From Rhynchopus sp. YZ270_cl-10 (Eukaryota > Euglenozoa > Diplonemea > Diplonemida > Diplonemidae): 64,000 bases of DNA. A program made the position numbers and the translations under genes. This document shows, one piece after another, positions 32,391 through 44,343 of the stretch (position 1 is its first letter; each line of letters opens with the position of its first letter). The notes below the pieces were generated by a model that had not been told where the DNA came from, ran no database searches, and worked only from the letters and a program-made list of their open reading frames with translations. The DNA is taken from the NCBI GenBank assembly GCA_964035575.1, contig OZ037836.1:1054001-1118000 (forward strand), in the 5' to 3' direction.

Positions 32391-33121
32391 CATGCACTTA
32401 GGGTAGCTCGACTTTTTTTTCGTTTCCCGCTCGCTGACCCTGAAAAAAAAATGTGCGCGCGCGCAAAAAAAAAGTTTTTCCTGAAAAAAAGTTGACAAAA
32501 AAGTTGTGGGAACAGGGTGATCCTGTGGGTTTTTTATATAAAATCGCCTCAGGGGCCCCAAAAACGGGTGACCCAAAACACAGTTTTTTGGCATTTCCGG
32601 AATCCGTCCAGAAAGTGGTGGGGTCGATGTCGAAAATTGGACAATTTTTTGACCACTTAAATTTTTGAAAATATGACCCCAGTCACTAATAGCTGGGGCC
32701 CATTTTCGGCCAAAAAATGCTGCTGAAAAAAATTTTCAGGTGAAAATTTTTCAGCCCCAAAACATACCGCGATTGGCATTTCCGGAATCTGTCCGCGCTG
32801 TGGTGGGGTCAATTTGCCGTCGTCCAGCTGCAAATTCACAAATTATGGCCTTTCCGTATACTTCAAACCCAGACCGGCCCGGTTTGCAGTTCTCGTGTAC
32901 AATTCGCACGCAAAAGAGAGCAACTCCCACACCGATTAGGGGGACGGTACGGGACGGTATGGGACGGTATGGGACAGTATGGGACAGTATGGGACGGTAT
33001 GGGACAGTGTGGGAGGGTATGGGGGGTCCGGAAAGATAAAAAGACCAGTCTTTATTCTTTGCTCAAAGTCAAACGAGTATGTGTTGAAGAGAAAAAGCCC
33101 CCCCCCCCCCCCCCCCCTAGG

Positions 33122-33960
33122 CATACTGTGCGGGCGAGTAAAAAAAACTCGCCTACTCGCCAAAAACTCGCCTAAAACTCGCCCATTTTTGGGGGGCGAG
33201 TTTTGGCGAGTTTTTTTTTTGGGTAGGGATTTTACCTTGGGAAAAGTGTACACACGAAAATATGAGGGAAATTTGAGTTTTGAAGAGAAAATTTTTTTCG
33301 TTCCACTTGAACAAGACCTCTACAGTTTGCTTTGTAGGCTTCCACAACCAGTACCACCAGTCCAGCTGTAGCTTCTGCGGATCCATGAAGCTTGCACAGA
33401 TGGGTGCGATGTAGTCGTGGGGGAATACCGCCAAGGGGTGGCCTGCAGGGTTGCCATTTACCGGCATGGCGAGGACATTGTTGTATAGCGAGTGTAGCCC
33501 CGGCTCATGTCTTCGTCATCCTCCGGATTGTAGCACGTCTTGTCCCCCGGGATCTATGGCACGCTTGGATCTTCCCCTGGAGCAAATGTTTACATACATG
33601 CCTGTCAGCCACTGCCGTGACATGGTTGCCTTTAGACGTACAAGTGACACAATTTCAATTTTTTGTGTGTTTTCGAGTGGCATGTTGTCATCAGTCACCC
33701 CCGCCCTCCATTTTCACATCCTGGTGCACATTTTCACCCCCAAGGTGCGTATGTGCACCAGAATTTGCACCCAAATGTGGGCGAGTTTAGGCGAGTTTAG
33801 GCGAGTTTTTGGCGAGTTTAGGCGAGTTTTGGCGAGTTTTTGGCGAGTTTTGGCGAGTAATAGGCGAGTAATGGGCGAGTAGGGCGAGTTTTTGGCGAGT
33901 TTTTCCTGAAAATCAGGAAAACGAAAAACTCGCCTAAAAACGGCTCGCCTGCACAGTATG
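33122..33960. mobile_element. TIR element with GGCGAGTTT arrays, TSD CCTAGG
   Basis: The ends are CATACTGTGC-GGCGAG inverted. CCTAGG flanks both sides (33116-33121, 33961-33966). Irregular arrays of GGCGAGTTT and shorter variants lie inside both ends (33135-33215, 33780-33945). The centre is gene-like sequence of different composition. Confidence 0.85.
33258..33698 (-). pseudogene. Gene fragment inside a transposon, unknown protein
   Basis: The minus strand reads IEIVSLVRLKATMSRQWLTG and, in a nearby frame, NPAGHPLAVFPHDYIAPICA then SFMDPQKLQLDWWYWLWKP. Composition and codon use are protein-like. The two stretches are in different frames or separated by a stop, so an exon structure or decay is involved. 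No family is recognised. Being enclosed by short-repeat TIR arms with a 6-bp duplication, it looks like captured host sequence. Confidence 0.4.
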
Positions 33961-34035
33961 CCTAGGTGGGGGCAAAACCCCTATTTTTTTGAGGCATTTG
34001 ACTTTTTTGGACTTCCGCGCAACGTACGTACAAAC

Positions 34036-35068
34036 CACCCCTCATACCCACCCAGAAATGGGTCAGAAACACCCTGTGACCCGAAAATTCATGCCAAGGG
34101 CGACTCAGAATATGAAAAAATGCAAAAAAATAGTGAAAAAGTGACTTTTTGACGGTTTTGGCCATGTTGGGTAAAATGGCCATTTTTGGTGAAAAAAATC
34201 AAAAAAACAGCAAAATTTCGACATCATGACAGCTGCTTGGGCACGAAACTACCCCAGGGAGGTCCTGTGAGTCCATTCCGACCTGTTTTGGACACTTTGG
34301 GTACTTTTTTTGGCCGTTTTTTGGTGTTTTTGTGGTCGAAATCATACCCCGTCCATACCCCGTCCAAGTCATGCGCCCTGCTTTCAGACCTACTCTGGGC
34401 CAAAAAATGGGTGAAAACCCCCGAAAAAGCACTCTGGGAACCCAGATAGTTCCAAGTATCCACCAGAAACCCACCCAAACACCTCAAAAACATGCCAGAA
34501 AAATATTTTCAAAAACACACTTTTTTCAAAAAGTTCATCTGGGCAGGTTCCATAATGACTTATTTGAAAAAGTGTGTTTTTGAAAATGTTTTTCTGACAT
34601 GTTTTGGAGGTGTTTTTGAGGGTGTGCGGTGGAAATTTGGAACTATCTGGGCTCCCGGAGTGCTTTTTCGGAGGTTTTCGCCCATTTTTTGGCCCAGAGT
34701 GGGTCTAAAAGCAGGGCGCATGACTTGGACGGGGTATGGACGGGGTATGGACAGTGCATGACGTTAACCATAAAAACGTCAAAAAACGGCCCAAACAAGT
34801 GCCTAAAGTGTCCAAAACACGTCGGAATGGACTCACAGGACCTCCCTGGGGTAGTTTCGTGCCCAAGCAGCTGTCATGATGTCGAAATTTTGCTGTTTTT
34901 TTGATTTTTTTCACCAAAAAATGGCCATTTTACCCCACATGGCCAAAACCGTCAAAAGCCACTTTTTCACTATTTTTTTTGCATTTTTTCATATTCTGAG
35001 GTGCCCTAATCATGGATTTTCGGGTCTCAGGGTGTTTCTGACCCATTTCTGGGGGGGTATGAGGGGTG
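34036..35068. mobile_element. Foldback element with about 500-bp arms
   Basis: Almost the whole length is one imperfect palindrome centred near 34545. Outer ends are CACCCCTCATACCC inverted. Arm landmarks are AGAAATGGGTCAGAAACACC, GACATCATGACAGCTGCTTG, GGGCCAAAAAATGGGTGAAA and AGCACTC(T/C)GGGA(A/G)CCCAG. The same arm, split in two by gene cargo, occurs in the element at 18457-21825. No clear target duplication was found. Confidence 0.8.
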
Positions 35069-36919
35069 CTCACAGGTTTTTTGCTCACAAAACCACTTTT
35101 TCCAAAAATGCCTCACCCGTCCTGAAGGTTTTGCCCCCCCCTACCCCCCCCCCCCCCCCCCCCCAACCAAAAACAAACCCGATGTGAAGTAAAACGTACG
35201 GGGGAGGAGAAACACACGTACGGGGGAGGAGAAACACACCGACTAGGGAATCAAAAATTCCCTTCCAACCTTACCGTAAGTAAGTGGTAGAAAATATCAA
35301 AAAGTGAGAGGAATTGTCGCTATTATTTGTATGTCTTTTTATCCGAACCCCCCAATCCGCAGCAAAGCTGCTCAAACAAGTTTGATTGTGAAGAGTGGTA
35401 TGGGAGGTACGGGAGGGTATGGGACGGTATGGGACAGTATGGGAGGGTACGGGAGGGTATGGGAGGGTATGGGAGGGTATGGGAGGGTATGGGACGGTAT
35501 GGGGGGATTTGGGAGCGTTCGAGGGCGGTACGGGATGGTACGGAACAGGATTTCCCAGAAAATTCCTAAACCGACCCGTGGCGTCAACTAGCCTAGATTT
35601 GTTTTTAATTCCTATTTTCGTGTCGCGAGTTTACGTGGGAAATGCTTTAGAAACGTGCGTTCCTTAAGTACCCTATGGGCAAAACAGGCGTTTTTCACCA
35701 AAAAACCGGGATTTTCGCCTTTTTGGGTGGTTTTTTGGGCCCATACCCGGCTATATGGACTGGGAAACGCGATTCTGGGGTGCTAGAACCAGGTCTAGGC
35801 CGCACAGGGGTACTTCTGTGGGCAAAAACAACCCACAAAACCATGCACTGCGTTGTGTTCTGTGACCATTCAGGTGTTTTAGCTAGTGTACGAGGCGTTG
35901 CGATCGATTTGGTTTCGTTCTCGCTCATCAACCACACGAGCTAGCAAAAAATATTTAGGATTCGTAAAACCAAATTTTGTCCGCGCCGCAGGCGCACGGT
36001 GCGCTACTTTTTTATGAGAGTTGCGAACATACATTTGAAAAATCCATCCATCCACATGTCTTTTTTTATGAGAGGATCAGTGAGTAAATAGTTCCGCTTA
36101 TGGGCCCAGGAGGCTTCCCCTGGTCAGGGGTGGGGTTTGCTGCTTGGAGAGGAGGTTGTTCTGGGTACAGAACGAGAAAAAAGAGTGGTTGAAACGTGCT
36201 AAAACGCAGTCGAGCTCATGCAAAGGGTAGGAGGTGGGTGGTCCGTACCGTAAGAGAACGGAGGCGGTTCACAACCGCTCGACGAATCACGCGACCTCTT
36301 TATTCCCCAGCCTTTTTAACAGCCAAAAAAAGTCTATGATTTTGCACGTGTTACCGTGGGACTCTAAGGGCAATCATGGCTCAGTTCGTAAACGCGCACG
36401 TGCCATTCAATGCCATCGCGGGGGAGCGACTTGCCTTGTGGCATCAGATGGCTCCTTAGTGGGGGGATCTACGCGGACAGTGAGAGGGGGTGGGTGGGGA
36501 ACAGCATTCTCTACCTGGCTTCTGAAGAAGGGTGTCTTCCCTTGGGGCTACCGCGAAGTGCAATGCGGACTCGAGAAGTCATGTGGAATTTTGTCATAGT
36601 TGGTATCACAAGTCGCCATATTTTTTGCATTTTTTGGTCCGAAGTTCAATTACCAGTCCTGGAACTTGTGGCAATTTTTTTGTGCCTCAACTCGGGCATG
36701 TTTTTATGTGTGGTACACGAGTTGTGTGAGGTTGGAAGATGCAGAACCAGTTTCCAAGGGGCGCAAGACCATTGTGTGAAGGAAAGTGTCAATATATTGA
36801 TCAATATATTGATCAATATTTGCAAATATTGAATGGGAAATTTACACGGTAAAAGTGTCAATATATTGAAAATTTCCTACGTGATATTGATCAATATATT
36901 GATATTGAAAAAAACGTGA

Positions 36920-37839
36920 AAAATAACTATTTATTGCATGATGTAAAGTGCACTTTATATCACGAGGGAGCTATGGTTCCGAGTTGTAGGTTTTAGTACA
37001 CGAGCGCAGCGAGTGTACTAATAAATTTTATGACCACGAGCGAAGCGAGTGGTCATAATATGCAACTCGGAACCATAGCTCCCGAGTTATATGAAGTGCG
37101 CTTTACAGAATGCAATACGATATTTTATCTCACGGGGATATAAACGAGCGCTTGATTTTGCGATTTTTGCTGTAAAAAAGTGACGTAAAGTAGGCTTCGT
37201 CACGTATTTTTGGCTTGGGATAGGCGGGAGAGTGACATAAAGCTTATTCATATGGGTGTAGGGAGAAGGAGAGGTTGTGTTGGTGATGCAAGACGGGTAG
37301 GAGTTTCATGTTTGACGCTGACAATCCCACTTTGAAGGCTACCCATTCTCCCACTTGCCAAAGTAGGCGCCTCTCGATGCTGATCTCTTGAGTAAAGGGG
37401 GGCCCCGAATAAGTTAATACCCCCAAATAATAGCTATTTTCCCAAATAACTTTTTATACTGCGTATACTGTGTATACTGTGTATACTGTGTATACTGTGT
37501 ATACTGTGTATACTGTGTATACTGTGTATACTGTGTATACTGTGTATACTGTGTATACTGTGTATACTGTGTATACTGTGTATACTGTGTATACTGTGTA
37601 TACTGTGTATACTGTGTATACTGTGTATACTGTGGAAATTTGTTGTTGTGTTGAGTTTTTGTAGTGTGGACACCTGCGTGATGATAAAGTATATTATGTC
37701 ATGACATAAAGCTTTATGTCACGATCCCAGCTATCCCAAGCCAAAAATACGTGACGTAAAGCCTACTTTACGTCACGCTTTTTTACAGCTAAAATCGCAA
37801 AAATCAAGGGCGAGTTTATATCACTAGTGAGATAAAAAT
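36920..37839. mobile_element. Nested TIR insertions at the right end of copy B
   Basis: Copy A lacks this segment. An outer inverted pair (about 37118-37250 and 37690-37836; landmarks TTTTATCTCAC, CACGTATTTTTGGCTTGGG, GTGACATAAAGCTT) encloses a tandem array. A smaller palindromic element at about 36932-37111 (ATTGCATGATGTAAAG ends, hairpins CACGAGCG-AGCGAGTG) sits at its left edge. Exact borders are uncertain. Confidence 0.6.
37458..37634. repeat. Tandem array of the 9-mer GTATACTGT, about 20 copies
   Basis: This is a near-perfect array within a TIR element. Because 9 is a multiple of 3, every frame gives a three-residue repeat (YTV, HSI), which is an artefact. Confidence 0.97.
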
Positions 37840-38006
37840 ATTGAATATATTTATGAAGCCATGATATGCAATCAATAAATTGATAGTATATGGTGAGGGA
37901 TCAACAAAAATGTCCCCATCTTTCTTTTTACATGTTTTGCAAAGAAAGAGGAAGATGGCATTAGAATGAACCTAAGCTGTTGTGCTTTGTCACTAAAAAC
38001 TAAAAA

Positions 38007-38520
38007 CACGGGTCGGGAAAGATCTTTTTTTTTTTTTTTTTTTCGAGAAAAAAAATCCTCTTCTCCCGAAAAAAAAAAAAAAAAAAGATTTTTGGGAGAA
38101 AAAAAAAAAGAGAAAAGATTTGAAAATCCTGGGAAAATCCTGAAAAAATCCTGAAAAATCCTGGAAAAATCCATGAAATTTCATGAAAAATCTCGAGATC
38201 TTGAGAAATCTTTGAAAAAAAAAAAAAAAAGATTTTCAAAATCTTTTTTTTTTTTTTTCCCAAAAAGATTTTTCAAAATCCCAAAAATCTTTTTTATCTT
38301 TTTTTTGAGAAAAAAAAAGATTTTCAAGATCTTTTTCATCTTTTTTTCTCTTTTTTTCCTTTTTTTTCCTTTTTTTTCCAGGATTTTTCAAAGATCTCAA
38401 AGATCTCGAGAGATCCTGAAAAAAAAAGACAAAAATCCTGAAAATCTTGATTTTTTTTTTTTTTCTCCCGAGATTCTCGAAAAAAGACAAAAAAAGACAA
38501 AAGATCTTTCCTGACCCGTG
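38007..38520. mobile_element. Low-complexity TIR element, 6-bp TSD TAAAAA
   Basis: The ends are CACGGGTCGGGAAAGATC and the near-inverse GATCTTTCCTGACCCGTG. TAAAAA flanks both sides. The whole interior is built from variants of AAAATCCTGAAAA and AAAGATTTT on both strands. No coding capacity. Sister unit III (about 61150) has related sequence without the element. Confidence 0.7.
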
Positions 38521-38670
38521 TAAAAACTAAAAAAACAAAAAAGCAAAAAAAGCAAAAAAAAAAAAAAAGCAAAGACAATAGAAAGCTATCGCGAGGGGGA
38601 AAGGGTGGGGGGTGGCTAAACAAGGTTTTATGTGTGTGTGTTTTTTTTGCCGAAAAAAAAGCATTTTAAA

Positions 38671-39308
38671 CAGGGTATTAGGGTGGTTAAAAAAACTGGT
38701 TTTGAAAACCAGTTTTTCCAAAAACTGGTTTTCAAAAAAAAAAAAAAAACAGAGAAATCTGGAGGGGAAAAAAAAACCGACACTTTTCACCAGGCCTTTC
38801 TGTTAATGTCGTCCCCAGATTAGGGTGGACTCGATTTTTTCCCCCGCATTTTTTCCCCGCCTGGTAGAACCGTGGTTGAACCACGGGAGTGCCTTTGAGA
38901 AATGGATGTTCCTTGAATTTTTTTTTGCCTGCGGCGCCATTTTTCATTTTTTGCTCCGCAAAAAAGGGTTCGTTGAGTGGCTCTGTGGTGTAAAAAGCTA
39001 TATTTTTACACCGTACCCTCAAAATTTTTCGCCTGCGGCGCCATTTTATACAGTCCCTATGTTCCCAATGTCTACCCTGGGTCAGCAGCGCCGAAAAATA
39101 TTTTGAGCAAAAAACAAGCTGACCTCCCCAACTTGAAATCTGGATTCCTGGATAAGACACTGACCCCACCCCCGAAAACCCCGAAAAAGGTGACTGTGTC
39201 CGTCAACGGTGGAGGTTTTCGCCGGAAACACTAGTTTTCGCCACCCAGGAGAGAAAACCAGAAAAACCAGTTTTTTCCGGAATTTTGGATTTTCACCCTA
39301 ATACCCTG
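38671..39308. mobile_element. Non-autonomous hAT-like element, TSD ATTTTAAA
   Basis: The ends are CAGGGTATTAGGGTG and CACCCTAATACCCTG. ATTTTAAA is duplicated exactly (38663-38670, 39309-39316). Inside are inverted ACTGGTTTTC motifs and a reversed copy of the GCGGAGC/GGCGCCGCAGGC repeat (38868-39170). Confidence 0.92.
38868..39170 (-). repeat. Dispersed GCGGAGC/GGCGCCGCAGGC repeat, reverse copy
   Basis: This has the same order of motifs as 28735-29048 on the opposite strand, with one central unit shortened. Confidence 0.8.
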
Positions 39309-40199
39309 ATTTTAAAACAAATCAAAAAAAAAAAAAAAAAAAAACAACAACAACAAAACGGCGAGGTGATGGGGTGGGTCAATGAAAACAGTGTTGAAAT
39401 TTGACCTAATGGGGGAAACAATACAAGCACCACTCGGATCCAGGTTTGGGGGGGTGTGAGGGCAGTGTCATTTCACTGGAGGGGAAAGGGGGGAAGAAGA
39501 AAGAAAACTTGAAAGACGAATGTGCCTCTTGTGCATACACATCTGAAGAAAGTGTGAAATAGCACGGACACTAAGTGGGGTGGGTAAGGATGGGATGGGC
39601 AGGGGAATGGGGTACAGAGAACAAAAAATATTTTTTTCTGATTTTTGATTTTAGACTGCTATCATAATAGCAGTCGCGATGTTGAGAGGGTGTAAAGCGC
39701 AAAAAATAGTAACTCTGATAGGTAAGTAAAAGGGAAAAAAAGGTTTTTTCGTTGAATAAATTTTTTTCGTTTATTGCACAATTACCCTGTTGGAGGGGTG
39801 ATTGGCGACCGTATCTGAGGAACTATTTCTCCTTTAAGCTACGCTTTAGGTATAAAAAAAATTTAAGCGGTTATAGAAGTGGATCATATGCAATCAATAA
39901 ATTGATAGTATATGGTGAGGGATCAACAAAAATGTTCCCATCTTTCTTTTTATGGTGTGTGTTGTGCAAAACATAGAAAAGAAAAGTAAAATGCTGGTAA
40001 AAGGGAAAAGGAAAAAAAAAAGAAAAAGAAAAGGTTCTAAGGCGCACCCAAGCCTCGATGATGTTTGCTTAGTCGTCACCTTCACAAGAGGTGATGGTCA
40101 TGACCTCAAATATGCCTCCTTCTTGTTTCATATACTAACTATTCTACTGAATAGAAGGTATAATAGGGTGCACTAAATGTACCTTTTTTTTTTTTTGGC
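39309..40199. repeat. Host repeat block, unit II copy; no gene
   Basis: This is colinear with 62980-63660 in unit III (more than 95 percent alike by eye) and, in part, with 7090-7320 in unit I. Unit III lacks about 135 bp present here at about 39697-39870. The site CTCAAATATGCC at about 40107-40118 is the empty counterpart of the Tc1/mariner insertion at 63655. Confidence 0.8.
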
Positions 40200-40356
40200 A
40201 TCGCGAGCAGGGCTCTCGCCAATCACCCCTTTTGGCCAAAATGGGGGGTGATTTGGGGTCCCTGAGCTTTCCCCCCGTAAAAGCGGTCGCGCGCGCGCTT
40301 CGCGCGCGCGACTCCCTGCCAGTGCAGGGAGGCGAGGCGCTTTCTCCCCTCGTTTG

Positions 40357-40650
40357 GGGTCAGCTTGTTTTTATGCTCAAAAAAATTTTCAGCACTGCTG
40401 ACCAGGGACATTGGGAACTGTATGTCTGTGCTTTTTTTTTTTGCGGAGCAAAAAAAATAATACAAAATGGCGCCGCAGGCGAAAAAAAATTTAAGGTACG
40501 GTAGCTTTTACATCACATACTCACTCAACGAAACCTTTTTTGCGGAGCAAAAAAGGAAAAATGGCGCCGCAGGCAAAAAAAAATTGAGGTACAGACTGGA
40601 TGATGCGGTCAGCAACCCAGTTCCCCATGGTACTCCCGTGGTTCAACCCT
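40357..40650 (+). repeat. Dispersed GCGGAGC/GGCGCCGCAGGC repeat
   Basis: This is a copy with both internal units, ending at CAACCCAGTTCCCCATGG like the others. Confidence 0.85.
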
Positions 40651-40828
40651 GGGATTTTTTTTTTTTTTTTTTTGGAGGGGTGATCCGACAGGACTTTTGC
40701 TAACCATCATGCCATCATGCCACGTTTTTGGGCGTTTTTTATTTTTTTTTTTCCATCATGCCACCATCATGCCACGGGGGGTGGTGGGGCAAGGCTTTCG
40801 CTATCCATCACCTGGGGATTTCCCCCCA

Positions 40829-41060
40829 GATGGCATGATGGCATGATGGCATGATGGCATGATGGCATGATGGCATGATGGCATGATGGCATGATGGCAT
40901 GATGGCATGATGGCATGATGGCATGATGGCATGATGGCATGATGGCATGATGGCATGATGGCATGATGGCATGATGGCATGATGGCATGATGGCATGATG
41001 GCATGATGGCATGATGGCATGATGGCATGATGGCATGATGGCATGATGGCATGATGGCAC
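40829..41060. repeat. Tandem array of the 8-mer GATGGCAT, about 29 copies
   Basis: The array is almost perfect. Three stray CCATCATGCC units occur on the opposite strand at about 40706-40775 and once at about 41506, so the array probably grew from element-internal sequence. Confidence 0.97.
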
Positions 41061-41644
41061 CTTAAAATTTTTCTGCTCGCTGCGCTCGCGGAGGTATACC
41101 TCAAAAAAATTTCCGCTCGCTTCGCTCGCGCTGTACGCCATTTTCTTCCTGCCTACGGTGCCATTTTACAATGTCTAGGGGGATTCCCTTGCATTTTACA
41201 GCCAAAAATGAAACTTGACCCAAGCTGCAAAGGTTTGACCATTTTTAGTTCAAAGTGACCCAACCGTTGCAACAGCCCCTGCTTCTGGAAGACGTATTGA
41301 TTTTGTACGGTTAGTGTACGTAAGGCGCAAGACCAGCGCCGTTAATAAAGGATTAGATTCCGTTTTTTTGTTCTCTCGCAAAGCTGACCCTTCGCCTCTC
41401 CACCCTGTGGCTGGCAGGGAGGCGCGCGCGAAGCGCGCGACGACCGCTTTCACCAGGTGGGAAAGCTCGGAATGTACTTTTTTTCCAGGAAATTATTTTT
41501 TTTTGACCATCATGCCATTCAGGGGGAAAATCCCAAAGTTAGCAAAAGGCCTGAGTGATCCGAAACCCGGATCACCCCTCTTTTTTTTGAAAAAAATTTT
41601 TTTTGGGTGATTTAAAACCCGATCACCCCCCGGCGAGAGCCATG

Positions 41645-44343
41645 ATCGCGAGTTTTACAGTCGATGGGAGTAACGACCGGCAGCCAAGCGTCGTCTGATC
41701 CCCCCTCTCGTGGTGAAAGACATTGTTTAATTTTATTTTTAAAATCAACAAATCGTCTAGGTAGGTTGTTGTATGTAAAGTGCCTCCCCACCGACAGGCT
41801 GTTGTGCAGCAAAGATAGAGGGGCAAAAATAGAAAAAAAAAACGACTTCAGGATATGACAGTTAAATGAAATAAAGAAAATACTTTTTCGTTTATCGCAC
41901 CGCAAAAGGTTTGTGTTTCTCACTGATGAATGTGAGTGATGTGTATGTAACTACTATGTTAGTGGAAAACCAATACGCTCAAGCGGGCACGCACCATCCG
42001 TCGTTTTCCATTTCTATTCGTCAATGCTTGATAACACAAAAAAAAAAAAAAATTGTCGATGTTTTTTTCCTCGTCGTCAAAGCTTTTTTTTTCGCGGCAC
42101 TTCGTCTTCTCACGATCTTAGCATTTCAATCTTCTTTCAGACAACTCCCTTGGGGGAAATCCGAATCAAGTCTGGGTTTGAGCGCAACAACAGATAATTT
42201 TTTTTTTCTTTTTTGGGGGTGACACGACAAAGGAGCGAAGGGGGGTTTGAAAGTTTGTTTTGTTTTTGATAAATTGTTGGAGTAGTGTAGTTGCCTCGGT
42301 TGTGTTGCCACAGTTGTGCAATCTCCACTGTACTCCACTGTGTTTTTGTCTTTGCTACTCTGTTCGTTTTGTATTGTATTTCATTGTAGTACTGTGTAAG
42401 TAAAGAGTGAAGGGGGGGGGTTGTGGGGGTTGAAGTTAAGGCTTAACTTCGACACGTTGAGGGCCCTGTCGATTGCCGAGCTTTTGAAGTTATGGTAAGA
42501 GCAAGACAGAGCAAGGGGAGATGGGTGTGTGGGGTAGTTGAGTTCTATCAAAAGAATTGGGTTAGAACGGGTTGAGAGCTGTTGAGTTGCGGGGTGTCTG
42601 AGAGATCTCTGGGGGTTGGAAGGTTGTTTTTTGGTTTTTGGTTTTGCTAATCTGGTGCTTCCCGGGGGGTATGCATTTCACAAATTTTCAATTCAATTCA
42701 CAACTTTTCACAACTTTTCACCACCCTTTTTTTCTTCGTTGGTGAAGCTTTTAAATGCCGGCATTTGCATTTCCGGAATCCGTCCGGCCAGTGGTGGGGT
42801 CAATTTGCCGAAATGGACAAGTTCTCGTCATTTCCGCACAGTGCACAGTACACAGGTACACAGGTACACAGGTACACCACATCACGTTCTATCTTGTGAA
42901 TCCCAGCATACCCCTCAATGGGTGGGTCACCACCCAACCCAAAAAAAACCCCCCACAAAAAAAAAAAAAATCAATTCACAACTTTTCACAATTTTTCACC
43001 ATTTTTCACCAGCCTTCACAATTTTATAGCGGTTTTCGTGTTGTGAAAACTTGTGAAAACTTGTCACATTTTGTGAAAATTTGTGAAATGCATAATAATG
43101 CTTTCACCGTTGGTTTACAACGGTGAAACCACAAAATAAAACTACACGACAAGTCATTTACTTCACCGTCGTGCAGACACCTCCAAGGCGTATGCAGCAT
43201 GTATGTTGATAATACTATGATGTCAAAAGCTATTTTCACCCACACAGGAAAAGAAGAAAAAAAAAACGGAAATTGAAACCGCACTCCTACTTTTTCCTTT
43301 TGTTTCCCCATCCCCCGCAAACAATGAAGCAATAAAAAACAATAAAGACAAAAGGGAGAGGTTGTGGTGAAACGCACACACCTCGACCTGTCGGTGAAAT
43401 GTGGCTCTACTCCAACCCGCCCCAGAATAGAAAAAAGGAAGGTAGGGGTACGGTGTTCAATTTCCTTTTTAGCATTGCATGGAATCAGAGAAAGGAACAA
43501 AGGGGGGAGGGTTTGTTAGTGGTACGTACCTGCTAGATGAATGTAAATATGTAGACATCCAAAGTGGATGCAGATGTAAACCCCCTCCGGATGTTATTTG
43601 CTAAATTGTGAGTAAATGATAAAAGGTTTTACATTATTAAAACCGTTTTTTACAATAGAAATTAGCCCTTTAAGGACCAGAGGGGACAGTGATGTCCACG
43701 CAACCACCTAAATTGGCTTCCACTAGGACTTTTTGAAGATTTTTTTTTTTAATGAGAAGATTTTGTGCGAAATCTTTCAAAAGACGCAAGATTCGATTTT
43801 TTTTGACGCTCTCATCCCCTCTCATCCACACCCGGCATTATCACATAATAGGGTATTTTGGGTCATTTTTTGGGAATAATGTACCATTCTGACGCGCTTG
43901 AGTCATCAGAGGATTCAAACTTTGGTGTGCAGGGAACCATTTTGTACGGTCTTCAGAACGAAACTAAAATAATGGAAAATACCCGCGACTGGGCAAAGTA
44001 ACACGCGTCGTTGCAGTTCCTGACCCTGAACTGGATGTGCCTCTTCTCCGTGTATTTATTGCATTTTGTCTTTTGAGGGACATTGTACAGAAAATCTATA
44101 TCAACACGGTCAAGGTACAGAGACACTGGCAGGAGGGTGTTGGTCGACAACTTCTTCTTGCTTGGGAAACAGGCGTCTGAAAACAGATTACATGTGCGGG
44201 GGATGCGGCGTTCACCTTTGTTCAGCACCATGCCAAGTTGGCCAAAAGTCCCAAAAGCCCCAACTTTTGTACTGTCCAACCTCTGTACAATTACGGTATA
44301 TGTAGTTGGTTGGTACCTTCTCTCCATGCAGTGAGACATTATC
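41645..44343. other. Host noncoding blocks of unit II; no gene
   Basis: Blocks at about 42487-42630 and 43100-43565 match 8512-8660 and 9436-9925 of unit I in the same order. A stretch at 41888-42010 is loosely like 22480-22610. A CATTTCCGGAATCCGTCCG repeat lies at about 42768-42835. Confidence 0.6.
43953..44339 (-). pseudogene. Coding-like fragment shared with 13679-13945
   Basis: The minus-strand frame reads GAFGTFGQLGMVLNKGERRI followed by NTLLPVSLYLDRVDIDFLYN and VPQKTKCNKYTEKRH. The second half also occurs, with protein-level substitutions, inside the TIR element at 13376-14047. Conservation at the protein level suggests a real gene origin. No family is recognised. It could be a degraded host exon or a transposon protein. 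Confidence 0.4.

Larger units (their letters stand above)
32125..35595. mobile_element. TIR element nested in copy B, TSD GATTT
   Basis: The ends are TAGGCTAGTTGACG and its inverse. GATTT flanks both sides (32120-32124, 35596-35600). Copy A (about 12545) has the uninterrupted GAGAGATTTGTTTTT on its complement. Subterminal arrays of the 10-mer GTATGGGACG lie at both ends (32150-32360, 35400-35505) and internally (32945-33015). Two further elements are nested inside. No transposase was recognised. Confidence 0.85.
31407..37863. mobile_element. TIR element copy B (inverted relative to copy A), TSD ATATGC
   Basis: The ends are CATGGCTTCATAAATATATT and its inverse. ATATGC is duplicated at 31401-31406 and 37864-37869. 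The sequence is shared with copy A in opposite orientation. It was enlarged from about 2 kb to 6.5 kb by a 3.5-kb element (32125-35595) and by insertions near the right end (about 36920-37839). It landed in the CATATGC site that other elements use in unit III. Confidence 0.88.
40208..41644. mobile_element. Non-autonomous hAT-like element, TSD ATCGCGAG
   Basis: The ends are CAGGGCTCTCGCC and GGCGAGAGCCATG (inverted, one mismatch). ATCGCGAG is duplicated exactly (40200-40207, 41645-41652). The body contains a GCGGAGC repeat (40357-40650), a large 8-mer array, and two GCGCGC-TTCG-GCGCGC-type hairpins (about 40287, 41425). No gene. Confidence 0.9.

Noticed and set aside
40767-41141. Frames reading PSCHHAIM repeats
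   Set aside because: These are an artefact of the GATGGCAT array with no non-repeat coding context.
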